Both the position numbers and the translations under genes were made by a program. A DNA stretch of 10,125 nucleotides from NCBI GenBank assembly GCA_903872005.1, contig CAIQJD010000991.1, positions 1 to 10,125 of the forward strand. The letters are read 5' to 3'. The notes beneath the pieces were generated by a model. The model was not told where the DNA came from and made no database searches. It worked only from the letters and a program-made list of their open reading frames with translations. This document shows positions 1 to 6,841 of the stretch, piece by piece. This DNA comes from an uncultured bacterium (GTDB lineage Bacteria; Chloroflexota; Anaerolineae; JACIWP01). Position 1 is the first letter of the stretch. The number at the start of each line of letters is the position of its first letter.

Positions 1-82
1 CTGCAACGGCGTCAGCCCAACCTTCTCCACATACAGGATCAGCTCCTCGGCATTGGCCCCCATTGGCGACATCGGATCGCTG
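1..82 (-). pseudogene. Amidohydrolase fragment, truncated
   Basis: Read on the minus strand from 81 to 1, this stretch is open and gives 27 residues: S-D-P-M-S-P-M-G-A-N-A-E-E-L, then ILYVEKVGLTPLQ. It resembles the part of metal-dependent amidohydrolases (imidazolonepropionase/prolidase-like) with the pattern G-x-N-A-x-E-L-x-x-x-V-E-x-G-L-T-P-x-x-A-L, which follows the late metal-binding Asp. It is therefore an internal or C-terminal piece, and the N-terminal part should lie at higher coordinates. Instead the resemblance ends where the inverted-repeat element begins at 83. The same frame meets a TGA near 114, and another gene starts at 356. I see a broken gene whose 5' part is missing, with its 3' part running off the left edge. 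The alternative is a short partial CDS starting at an ATG near 72. The family call rests on one short motif. Confidence 0.5.
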
Positions 83-100
83 AGAAGCTGTTTGAAAAGG
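83..100 (+). repeat. Left terminal inverted repeat
   Basis: This arm reads AGAAGCTGTTTGAAAAGG and matches the reverse complement of 239-256 at 16 of 18 positions. It coincides with the point where the amidohydrolase reading on the minus strand stops looking like the family. Confidence 0.6.
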
Positions 101-238
101 TCGCTGTGTGCTCACCGGGGCGTTGAACCGCCCACTCCAGCCTGTGAAAACCGGTCGAACACTCGGTCTGCGACTGTGCGAGCAGCGCTCCAGCCGGCTG
201 ACAATTATTCTAGCCAGTTGCTTCAGCGCCGGTGGGAT

Positions 239-256
239 ACTTTTCAAACAGTTTCT
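239..256 (-). repeat. Right terminal inverted repeat
   Basis: The plus strand reads ACTTTTCAAACAGTTTCT, the reverse complement of the arm at 83-100 apart from two mismatches, one at the inner end and one in the middle. The two arms enclose about 138 bp. Confidence 0.6.
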
Positions 257-292
257 ACCTTCCCGTCAACCGAGCCTCTGCGCCTAAACGCC

Positions 293-321
293 TTGCCGAT
301 ACCCTGATTCTGTGGTATCAT
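293..321 (+). promoter_or_regulatory. Sigma-70-like extended -10 promoter
   Basis: A -35 box TTGCCG lies at 293-298. After a 17-bp spacer comes a -10 box TATCAT at 316-321, which matches TATAAT at five of six positions. TGG immediately before it forms an extended -10. Transcription would begin near 327-329, leaving a leader of roughly 28 nt before the metallophosphoesterase start at 356. Both spacing and position are what a housekeeping promoter would have. The call comes from sequence pattern alone. Confidence 0.5.
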
Positions 322-355
322 AGATAGGTCGCAACGCGCATCTTCTGAGGCGATT

Positions 356-1090
356 ATGCGTTATTTAGTGCTCTCGGATATTCACGCGAACCTCGCAGCT
401 TTCACAGCGGTCTTGGACGATACGCCATCCTTTGACCGCATCTGGTGCATCGGAGATGTCATCGGCTACGGGCCAGACCCCAACGAGTGCATCGCATTGC
501 TGCGCCAGCACGACCATGCTTGCGTCGCCGGCAACCACGACTGGGCTACGCTGGGCCACCTGGACACAGACGACTTCAACCCGGACGCTCGACGGGCTTT
601 AGATTGGACGCGCGCCAATCTGGAAGAAGCCGGCCGCTCCTACCTGGAGCAACTGCCTACCTCGATGATCCTCGACGACTTCACGCTCGTGCATGGCAGC
701 CCACGCCAGCCCATCTGGGAGTACATCCTTTACGCCGGCATCGCGGCCAGCAACTTCGAACATCTGACGACCCCCTACTGCTTTGTCGGTCACACCCACG
801 CGCCAGTGATGTTCCAGGAAACCTCACGCGATGGCACACAGGCCGTAGATACATTCCTGCCGGCCTATAATGAGCCGCTGGAACTGCCCCTCGGCCGGCT
901 GATTCTCAACCCTGGCAGCGTCGGGCAGCCGCGCGATAGCGACCCGCGCTCCTGCTACGTCATCCTCGATACCGATGCCCACACCGTCCTCTATCGGCGC
1001 GTCGAATACCCGATCGAGAAGACCCAACAGCGCATGTATCAACTCGGCTTGCCTATGCGCCTGGCGGCGCGCCTTTCCAACGGTTGGTAA
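356..1090 (+). CDS. Metallophosphoesterase (YfcE-like family)
   Basis: This 244-residue protein carries the full set of calcineurin-like phosphoesterase motifs: SDIH (D8, H10), GDVIGYGPDPNEC (G33-D34), GNHD (59-62), LVHG (H113) and GHTH (145-148). It ends with the NPGSVGQPRD block (185-194) typical of the small bacterial YfcE/MJ0936-like branch. These Asp, Asn and His residues bind two divalent metals, and the family hydrolyses phosphomonoesters or phosphodiesters in the cytoplasm. The natural substrate cannot be read from sequence. There is no signal peptide and the length is normal. The ATG at 356 is supported by GAGG at 347-350 and by the promoter just upstream. It is separated by 99 bp from the next gene, so it may be its own transcription unit. 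Confidence 0.9.
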   Translation: MRYLVLSDIHANLAAFTAVLDDTPSFDRIWCIGDVIGYGPDPNECIALLRQHDHACVAGNHDWATLGHLDTDDFNPDARRALDWTRANLEEAGRSYLEQLPTSMILDDFTLVHGSPRQPIWEYILYAGIAASNFEHLTTPYCFVGHTHAPVMFQETSRDGTQAVDTFLPAYNEPLELPLGRLILNPGSVGQPRDSDPRSCYVILDTDAHTVLYRRVEYPIEKTQQRMYQLGLPMRLAARLSNGW

Positions 1091-1096
1091 CTCTTC

Positions 1097-1114
1097 CCGG
1101 TTGATGGGAACCGG
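1097..1114 (+). other. Short hairpin after metallophosphoesterase
   Basis: CCGGTT and AACCGG form a perfect 6-bp stem around a GATGGG loop, starting six bases after the metallophosphoesterase stop. No T-run follows, so it is at best a weak terminator or mRNA-end stabiliser. The rest of the 99-bp gap (1091-1189) shows no convincing promoter; the only other clear element is the ribosome binding site of the next gene. Confidence 0.25.
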
Positions 1115-1174
1115 CGTTCAGCCCACAACGTCTGGTAGGTAGCACACACGTCAGGGCTTGCCCCCATTGAATGA

Positions 1175-1180
1175 AGGAGG
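1175..1180 (+). promoter_or_regulatory. Ribosome binding site of DUF4349 gene
   Basis: A perfect AGGAGG lies nine bases before the ATG at 1190. It is the strongest Shine-Dalgarno sequence on the plus strand of this window, which fits this gene leading the polycistronic run. Confidence 0.7.
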
Positions 1181-1189
1181 AGAAAGACA

Positions 1190-2119
1190 ATGAATACGAC
1201 GCGACGCTGGTATACCTGGATTCTCATATTGACAATCGGCGCGTTGTTCCTGGCCGGCTGCGCGGCGGCCGCGCCGCGCGCCATGAGCGGCGCCGTATCC
1301 TACGGCGAGAAGGTCGCCAGCAGCCAGGCGGTCGCGCCGGCCGCCGCGCCCATGCCGGCAGCCACCGCCCTGGTCGAGTCCAGCGCCAACGACGCCGCGT
1401 TGGATGTCGCTTCCACGGAACGCATGATCATCCTCACCGGCAACCTCTCCCTGGTCGTCAAAGACGCCGGCGTCAGCATCGAACAGATCAAGCAGATCGC
1501 GGCCGGCCTGGGCGGCTACATCGTCAATTCCAATGCCTACGATGACGGCGAAGCCGTGCGCGGGACGATCAATATTCGCGTGCCGGCCGATAAGTTTAAC
1601 CCGGCCATAACGCAGATCAAAGCCCTGGCAGAACGCGTCCGCAGCGAGAACACCAACGGCCAGGACGTGACCGAAGAGTATACCGACCTCTCCGCGCGGC
1701 AACGCAACCTGGAAGCCACCGAGACAGAACTGCTCGAACTCTTGGCGACCGTGCGCCAGAATACCGGCAAAGCCGAAGACATCCTGGCCGTCTATCGCGA
1801 GCTGACCACCATCCGCGGCCAGATCGAGCAACTGAAGGGACGCACGCAATATCTGGAACGGATGACCGCGATGTCCACCATCCAGATTGAGCTGATCCCC
1901 AGCGTCTCCGCCAAACCGATTGCTTCGCCGGGCTGGCAGCCGGGCGAGACCCTGCGCGAGTCGTTCCGCGCCCTGGTCAACGCCTTGCAATTCCTGGTGG
2001 ATCTGCTGATCCGCATCGTCATCGTGATCCTGCCGGTGCTGATCATCATTGCCATCCCGATCGTCCTCATCGTGCTCTTGATCCGCTGGTTGGTGCGACG
2101 TCGGAAGAAGGCGCATTGA
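1190..2119 (+). CDS. DUF4349 domain lipoprotein
   Basis: The 309-residue protein starts with basic residues and a hydrophobic segment ending in the lipobox LAGC, with Cys24 as the predicted lipidated residue. A low-complexity Ala/Pro stretch (about 25-65) links it to a DUF4349 region (about 78-302). That region holds a beta-rich part (RMIILTGNLSLVV, then GTINIRVPADKF), the conserved DVTEEYTDL motif (159-167), and a predicted coiled coil (about 168-225) with REL...IRGQIEQLKGR. A long hydrophobic helix (about 268-300) follows, with a basic tail RRRKK. The protein is thus anchored at both ends, with the middle exposed outside the cell. DUF4349 has no established biochemical role. The TGA overlaps the TTG start of the following glycosyltransferase, which suggests coupled translation and a link to the cell-surface glycan genes. 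Recognition of the family is firm; function is unknown. Confidence 0.88.
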   Translation: MNTTRRWYTWILILTIGALFLAGCAAAAPRAMSGAVSYGEKVASSQAVAPAAAPMPAATALVESSANDAALDVASTERMIILTGNLSLVVKDAGVSIEQIKQIAAGLGGYIVNSNAYDDGEAVRGTINIRVPADKFNPAITQIKALAERVRSENTNGQDVTEEYTDLSARQRNLEATETELLELLATVRQNTGKAEDILAVYRELTTIRGQIEQLKGRTQYLERMTAMSTIQIELIPSVSAKPIASPGWQPGETLRESFRALVNALQFLVDLLIRIVIVILPVLIIIAIPIVLIVLLIRWLVRRRKKAH

Positions 2120-3255
2120 TCGTCTATAGCATCGCAGCCCGTTTCGGCGGGAGCGGTATCGGCTACATCGCCTATCAGGCAGTCACAGGCATCTATCACG
2201 CCGGCCTGCTGCGGCGGCTCCTGGTCAGCTCCAACGGCCAGGCCGCCATGCCAGGCCGGCTGCTGCGTCACTGGGGCCAGATCGGCCGCGCGATCAAGGT
2301 TCTGGCGGCCCGTGACCGCAGCGGCCTGCTCTATCACCTCGAAGGCATCCTCTTCGACGCCTGGGCCGCCGGCCACATGGAGCCGGCCGACATCTTTCAT
2401 GGGTGGAACGGATCGTGTCTGCGCTCGCTGCGCCGCGCCCGGACAATGGGCCAACGCACGGTCGTAGAACGCGCCTCAACCCATCCTCTGACTCAGATCA
2501 CCCTGCTGGAAGAAGAGTATCGCCGTTGGGATATCCCGCTGCGCCTGCCGCGCTGGAACCTGGCGCGCTGCCAGCGCGAGCTGGAAGAAGCAGACTACGT
2601 CACCGTCCCCAGCGCCTTCGCCGCCGGCAGCCTGCGCGACGCCGGCGTGCCGGCCGACAAACTACTGGAAATCCCCTTCGGCGTTGACCTGGCGCGCTTC
2701 CGGCCGGCCGAGACGCCGCCGGCCCACCCTTTCCGGGTCATCTTCGCCGGCCAAATCTCCATCCGCAAAGGGCTGCCCTACCTGCTGCAAGCGTGGCACG
2801 CGCTGGGTTGGCGCGACGCGGAACTCTGGCTGATTGGCGCGCCGGCGCCCGATTTCGTCGCCATCCGCCAGAGTTTGGCGGCAGGCCAGAGCGTGCGCTT
2901 CATCCCCCACACGTCAGACCTGCCGGCCTTGCTGACGCAAGGCGACGTCTTCGCCTTCCCCAGCATCGAGGAAGGGAGCGCCCTGGTCACGTATGAAGCG
3001 CTGGCCTTCGGCCTGCCGGTGGTCACGACGCCCAACGCCGGCTCCGTGGCGCGCGACGGCGTCGAAGGCTTCATCATCCCCATCCGCGACGCCGGCGCGT
3101 TGGCCGGCCGCCTGGAAGCGCTGCGCGCCGACCCCGACCTGCGCCGGCGTATGGCTGCGGCAGCGCGACGCCGCGCCGAAGCGTTTGCCTGGGAAGACTA
3201 TCAGGCGCGGCTGCTGGACGCTTACCGCCGCGTCGCCGACGCGAGGCGCGCCTGA
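2116..3255 (+). CDS. Glycosyltransferase family 4 (TTG start)
   Basis: This 379-residue GT-B enzyme has an N-terminal glycine loop (GGSGIG, 12-16 region), FHGWNGS (94-100), VERASTHP (117-124), a mid-protein VPSAFAAGSL (164-173) and IPFGVDL (186-192). The C-terminal nucleotide-sugar domain carries RKG (217-219) and the retaining-enzyme signature E286-x7-E294, followed by GLPVVTTPNAG. It should transfer a sugar from a nucleotide donor onto a lipid- or glycan-linked acceptor at the cytoplasmic membrane face; donor and acceptor are unknown. The start is TTG at 2116, overlapping the previous TGA (TTGA), with GAAGG at 2107-2111. The next in-frame ATG is over 40 residues in and would remove the glycine loop, so TTG is preferred. 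The stop overlaps the next ATG by one base. Confidence 0.88.
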   Translation: MIVYSIAARFGGSGIGYIAYQAVTGIYHAGLLRRLLVSSNGQAAMPGRLLRHWGQIGRAIKVLAARDRSGLLYHLEGILFDAWAAGHMEPADIFHGWNGSCLRSLRRARTMGQRTVVERASTHPLTQITLLEEEYRRWDIPLRLPRWNLARCQRELEEADYVTVPSAFAAGSLRDAGVPADKLLEIPFGVDLARFRPAETPPAHPFRVIFAGQISIRKGLPYLLQAWHALGWRDAELWLIGAPAPDFVAIRQSLAAGQSVRFIPHTSDLPALLTQGDVFAFPSIEEGSALVTYEALAFGLPVVTTPNAGSVARDGVEGFIIPIRDAGALAGRLEALRADPDLRRRMAAAARRRAEAFAWEDYQARLLDAYRRVADARRA

Positions 3256-4772
3256 TGGGACGCACAGCCCGCGTCGTCAGCGGCACAGCCGCCAGTATCC
3301 TGCAGCTCCTGATCGCGCTGGCGTTGCAGATCGTACTCATGCCGCTGATCCTGCGTCTGGCCGGCCAGGAAGTCCTGGGCGCTTATGCCATCCTCCTGCA
3401 AATCATCGGCTACCTGGCGCTGCTCGACCTGGGCATTTCGGCCGCGCTGGGGCGCGCCCTGGCCCAGGCAACCGATACGCCGGCGCGTTTCTCGGCCCTG
3501 CTGCGGGTCGGCTTCATCTTCCTGTGCCTTGTCGGCCTGGTCTCCGCCCTGGCCGGCAGCGCGCTGGCCTTCGGTCTGGAGCGCCTGTTTCACCTCAGCC
3601 CGGCGCTGGCCGGCCCGGCGCGACTGGCGCTCCTCTTATTGGCCGGCTGGGGCCTGCTGCGCTTCCCGGCCGGCATCTTCGGAGCCGCGCTCCAGGCGAT
3701 CCAGGACCTCACCATCCCCCCTTTGATCGGCCTGACGACCAACTTCCTGCGTATGATCCTGGCGATCCTGGCCGTGCGGGCCGGCGCCGGCCTGATCGGG
3801 CTGGCCGGCGCCACCATCTGCGCCGAGGCCCTGGCGGCCGGCGCGCTGGCCTGGCGCTTCGGCCGGCTGCGGCCGGGCTGGTTCCGCCCCATCGGCCGGC
3901 TCGACCGCGCCCTGCTGGCCGAACAGTTGCGCTTCGGGACGCGCGCCTTCTGGGGCAATCTGGCCGGCCGCGTCGTCTTCTCCACCGACAATCTGGTCGT
4001 GGGCAACCTCTATGGGCCGGCCGCGACCAGCGTCTACTACAACACACAATCGCCCATCTTCGTCGCCTACAGCGTGATCTTCCGGCTGGCCGACAATGCC
4101 GCGCCAGGCATCAACGAGCTGTGGGCGCGCCGCGAAGAGGCCAAACTGCAAGACATCTTCCTGCGCTTGCAACGCCTGGTCCTGCTGGCGGCCACGCCCA
4201 TCGCCATCGGGGGCTGGTTCTACCTGCGCGCCACGGTGAGCCTGTGGGTGGGGCCGGCGCAATACGGCGGCGACCTGATGGCCCTCTGGCTGGCCCTCTT
4301 CGCCATCCTGACCCCGGCGCGTTACGTCCCGCAAGTGTTCCTGTATGCCAGCGGCGACATCCGCCGCTTCAGCCAGATCGTCACCGCCGAAGCCATCGTC
4401 AACCTGGCCCTCTCCTTCTGGATGGGGAGCCGGCTGGGGCCGCACGGCGTCGCCCTGGCGACCCTCATCGCCCATCTTCCCACGGCCGGCTATCTGCAAT
4501 GGCGCGCCCAGCGCGATTTGCGCCTGCGTTGGCGCGCCTGGGGTCAGCAGACTTTGTGGCCGGCGTTGCTCGCCGCGCTGCCCACGTTCCTGGTCGCCGG
4601 CGCGCTGGCGCGCTGGGCCGAGCCGCAATCCTGGGGGGGACTGGCGCTGCACGTCCTGATCGTCGGAGCCATCTGCGCCGCCAGCATCTACGCGCTGGGC
4701 CTTTCGCCGGCCGATCGGAGCGCCGTGGCTGCACTGGCGACGCGCCGGCATCGCCGGGAGCGGGGCCAATGA
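3255..4772 (+). CDS. Polysaccharide flippase (Wzx/MOP superfamily)
   Basis: This is a 505-residue, very hydrophobic protein with about 12 predicted membrane helices. The first spans roughly residues 13-35, and further helices run to about residue 485, followed by a basic tail (RRHRRERG). Its length, helix count and the segment STDNLVVGNLYGPAATSVYYNT (around 263-284; broken here as STDNLVVGN and LYGPAATSVYY) match polysaccharide-synthesis exporters of the MOP/MATE superfamily. These flip lipid-linked oligosaccharides from the inner to the outer leaflet. The neighbours on both sides are glycosyltransferases joined by overlaps (TGATG before, ATGA after), which supports a glycan rather than a drug substrate. 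GAGG at 3243-3246 is well placed for the ATG at 3255. The exact substrate cannot be inferred. Confidence 0.88.
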   Translation: MGRTARVVSGTAASILQLLIALALQIVLMPLILRLAGQEVLGAYAILLQIIGYLALLDLGISAALGRALAQATDTPARFSALLRVGFIFLCLVGLVSALAGSALAFGLERLFHLSPALAGPARLALLLLAGWGLLRFPAGIFGAALQAIQDLTIPPLIGLTTNFLRMILAILAVRAGAGLIGLAGATICAEALAAGALAWRFGRLRPGWFRPIGRLDRALLAEQLRFGTRAFWGNLAGRVVFSTDNLVVGNLYGPAATSVYYNTQSPIFVAYSVIFRLADNAAPGINELWARREEAKLQDIFLRLQRLVLLAATPIAIGGWFYLRATVSLWVGPAQYGGDLMALWLALFAILTPARYVPQVFLYASGDIRRFSQIVTAEAIVNLALSFWMGSRLGPHGVALATLIAHLPTAGYLQWRAQRDLRLRWRAWGQQTLWPALLAALPTFLVAGALARWAEPQSWGGLALHVLIVGAICAASIYALGLSPADRSAVAALATRRHRRERGQ

Positions 4773-5914
4773 TCCACGCTGCGCCGCGCCGCGTGCTCCT
4801 CTTCAGCGCCATTGACGAGGCCAGCGTCGTCCAGACCGCCCGGCTGACCTGGGAGGCGTTGCGCGCCTTGCCCGACACGCCGACCGACTATCGCCTCTTC
4901 CGCGCCCCGCGCTGGCGCATCCCCCTCCCGGCCGGGTTGCGCCTGGGCGGCCGGCGCATCGCCGGCGACGCCCTGAATACCTACTTCGCGTGGCTGGGCT
5001 ATTACCCGCTGTTGGCCGCCTTGCAGCGCGCCGACGTCTACCACGTTACCGCCGAGCCGTATGCCGCCATCGTGCGCCTGCACGATCCGCGACGCTGCAT
5101 CGTCACCGTGCATCACGAGACGCCGGCCACACTGCGCGACGCGCTGGGCGTTGGGGCCGGCCCAACCTACACCCTGCGCCGCTTCATCTTCGAAGGCGCG
5201 CTGCGCGCCGGCCGCATCGTCACGGCCAGCCAATTCATCCGCCAGCGCCTCCTGGCAGAATACCCCTTGCGCCCGGAACGGGTCGTCGCCATCCCCTACG
5301 GCATTCCGTCCGGCATTGGGCCGGCGCCGGCCGACGCGCGCCCGGCCCTGCGCCTCCGCCTCGGTTTGGAGCCGGATGCTTTCTACCTGCTGCACGTCGG
5401 CCATTGCGGCCCCACGAAAAACGTGGAGGCGATCTTGCGCGCCCTGCCGGCCCTGCCGGCGGACATCCGCTTCGTCCAGGCCGGCGGGCGCTTCACGCCG
5501 GCTCAAGAGGCGCTGCTGGACGAGCTGGGCGTGCGGGCGCGCGTGACGCCCCTGGGCTTCCTGCCCGACCGCGCCGATCTCATCGCCCTGTATCACGCCG
5601 CCGATCTGCTGATCTTCCCTTCGTTGCTGGAAGGGTTCGGCTTGCCGCTGGTGGAAGCGATGGCAGCCGGCCTGCCGGCCATCGCCAGCAACTTCGGCAC
5701 CGTGGGCGAAGTGGCCGGCGACGGCGCGCTGACCGTGGACGCGCGCCAGCCGGCCGCCCTGGCCGCCGCCATCGCCTCGCTCTATGCCTCCGAGGAACGC
5801 CGCCAGCATTGGCGCGCCGCCGGCCTGCGCCGCGCCGCGGAATTCTCCTGGCGCCGTTGCGCCGAAATGCTGCAAGCCGTATATCAAGCTGTCTATCAGG
5901 AGACGCGCCGATGA
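4769..5914 (+). CDS. Glycosyltransferase family 4/1
   Basis: A second GT-B glycosyltransferase of 381 residues. The visible landmarks are VTVHHETPAT (112-121), VTASQFIRQR (151-160), IPYGI (175-179), HVGHCGPTKNVE (209-220, start of the nucleotide-binding domain) and the signature E288-x7-E296 within EGFGLPLVE, followed by GLPAIASNFG. The fold and signature indicate a retaining transferase using a nucleotide-activated sugar. It is clearly different from the GT4 at 2116, so it probably adds a different residue. The ATG at 4769 overlaps the flippase TGA (ATGA), with GGAG at 4757-4760. The reading frame stays open far upstream through the flippase gene, but that extension is compositional read-through; the overlap start, ribosome site and domain boundary all favour 4769. 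Confidence 0.88.
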   Translation: MIHAAPRRVLLFSAIDEASVVQTARLTWEALRALPDTPTDYRLFRAPRWRIPLPAGLRLGGRRIAGDALNTYFAWLGYYPLLAALQRADVYHVTAEPYAAIVRLHDPRRCIVTVHHETPATLRDALGVGAGPTYTLRRFIFEGALRAGRIVTASQFIRQRLLAEYPLRPERVVAIPYGIPSGIGPAPADARPALRLRLGLEPDAFYLLHVGHCGPTKNVEAILRALPALPADIRFVQAGGRFTPAQEALLDELGVRARVTPLGFLPDRADLIALYHAADLLIFPSLLEGFGLPLVEAMAAGLPAIASNFGTVGEVAGDGALTVDARQPAALAAAIASLYASEERRQHWRAAGLRRAAEFSWRRCAEMLQAVYQAVYQETRR

Positions 5915-6828
5915 AAAGCGTCCTCTATCGCCGCGCCCGCGTCGCGCTGTGCCGGCGCTGGGTTAACCCGCATCCCGAACGCTTCCATTGGCTGCCGCCG
6001 CTAACCCGTTGGCTCTATCGCCGGCGCGGCCGGCCGGCGGCCACCCTGGCCCGCATCCTGGAAAAGCTCCTCATGCCCGACCGGCTGTATGAGACAGTCA
6101 CCGACTCGACCGGCTTGCGCCTGCGTCTGCGCCTGGGCGACGCCATCCAGGCGCAAATCTTCTATGGGGGCTATTCGGAGCCGGCCGTGATGGCGCGCTT
6201 TGCAGCCTGCGTGCGCCCGCACAGCCTGGTCGTGGACGCCGGCGCGCACTGCGGCCAATACGCCCTCTGCGCCAGCCGCGCCGCGCCGGGGGTGCAGGTC
6301 TACGCCATCGAGCCAGACGCGGCCAACGCCGCCGACCTGCGCGCCAATCTGGCGGCCAACGACATCCGCAACGTGACCATCCTGCAAATGGCCGTGGCGG
6401 AGCAGCCCGGCCGGCTCCCCCTCTACCGCGATGATGAGCAATTCGGGTTCGTCAATCATTCGTTGGCGCGCGGCGACGGCGTCTTCGCCGGGCCGGCCGA
6501 AGAGGTCGAGGTCGCAACCCTGGATGCGCTCCTGGCCGGCCGGACGCTGCCGGTGAGCGTCATGAAGCTAGACATTGAAGGCGCGGAGTTGCCGGCCTTG
6601 CGGGGCACGCAGGGCGTATTGCGCCGCGACCGGCCGGCGCTCTTCCTGGAAGTGGACGCGCGCTGGGCGGCCAATTTCGGCTATGCGCCGGCCGATGTAT
6701 GGGCCTACCTGACCGACCTGGGCTATGCCTGCGCCTGGCTGGACGACGCCGGCCAGGAACATCCCATCACAGCCGCAACGCCGGCCGGCGGCCACAACTG
6801 GGTCGCCCTGCCGCTCCCTATTCCTTGA
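5911..6828 (+). CDS. FkbM family methyltransferase
   Basis: This 305-residue SAM-dependent methyltransferase has motif I VVDAGAHCGQY (107-117), the acidic SAM-ribose ligand at E134 (IEPD), and the FkbM signature KLDIEGAE (219-226) with LEVD (246-249). The family O-methylates sugars and other small molecules. Within a glycan operon it most likely methylates a hydroxyl of the growing oligosaccharide, possibly as a capping step. The first 85 or so residues form a basic, arginine-rich extension (RRARVALCRR, LYRRRGRP) that could bind membrane or substrate. The ATG at 5911 overlaps the preceding TGA (ATGA) and has AGGAGA at 5898-5903. The open frame continues upstream through the previous gene, but that part is shadow sequence. 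Confidence 0.87.
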   Translation: MKSVLYRRARVALCRRWVNPHPERFHWLPPLTRWLYRRRGRPAATLARILEKLLMPDRLYETVTDSTGLRLRLRLGDAIQAQIFYGGYSEPAVMARFAACVRPHSLVVDAGAHCGQYALCASRAAPGVQVYAIEPDAANAADLRANLAANDIRNVTILQMAVAEQPGRLPLYRDDEQFGFVNHSLARGDGVFAGPAEEVEVATLDALLAGRTLPVSVMKLDIEGAELPALRGTQGVLRRDRPALFLEVDARWAANFGYAPADVWAYLTDLGYACAWLDDAGQEHPITAATPAGGHNWVALPLPIP

Positions 6829-6841
6829 CGGATGACCCGGC

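Larger units (their letters stand above)
83..256. mobile_element. MITE-like element (no transposase)
   Basis: The stretch is bounded by imperfect 18-bp terminal inverted repeats: AGAAGCTGTTTGAAAAGG at the left and its reverse complement with two mismatches at 239-256. The length is about 174 bp. The interior holds no convincing gene: the open frame across it has no recognisable motif and no ribosome binding site. Inverted ends, small size and no coding capacity fit a non-autonomous miniature transposable element, or an IS remnant left by internal deletion. No clear target-site duplication is visible. The left end abuts a truncated amidohydrolase. The parent IS family is not identified; the GCTGTTTGAAAA type of end is only reminiscent of DDE-transposase elements. 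Confidence 0.5.

Noticed and set aside
191..200. CAGCCGGCTG palindrome inside the element
   Set aside because: A 10-bp palindrome containing GCCGGC is expected by chance in a genome this rich in that hexamer.
53..307. Open frame of 84 codons on the plus strand
   Set aside because: It runs through the inverted-repeat element, has no ribosome binding site, no family motif and a composition typical of chance frames.
1151..2116. 321-codon minus-strand open frame opposite the DUF4349 gene
   Set aside because: It has no recognisable domain, while the plus-strand frame has a lipobox, conserved DUF4349 motifs and a perfect ribosome binding site.
2993..4768. Long open frame upstream of and in frame with the second GT4, across the flippase gene
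   Set aside because: The residues are Arg/Pro/Ala-rich with no motif. It is a shadow of the first GT4 and the flippase in a GC-rich genome, and the true start at 4769 has its own ribosome site.
3636..4769. 377-codon minus-strand open frame opposite the flippase
   Set aside because: It is Gln/Gly/Arg-rich low-complexity sequence mirroring hydrophobic codons of the flippase, with no motif or ribosome site.
4688..5887. 399-codon minus-strand open frame opposite the second GT4
   Set aside because: It is antisense to a gene with clear GT-B motifs. Long antisense frames are expected at this GC content and it shows no domain.
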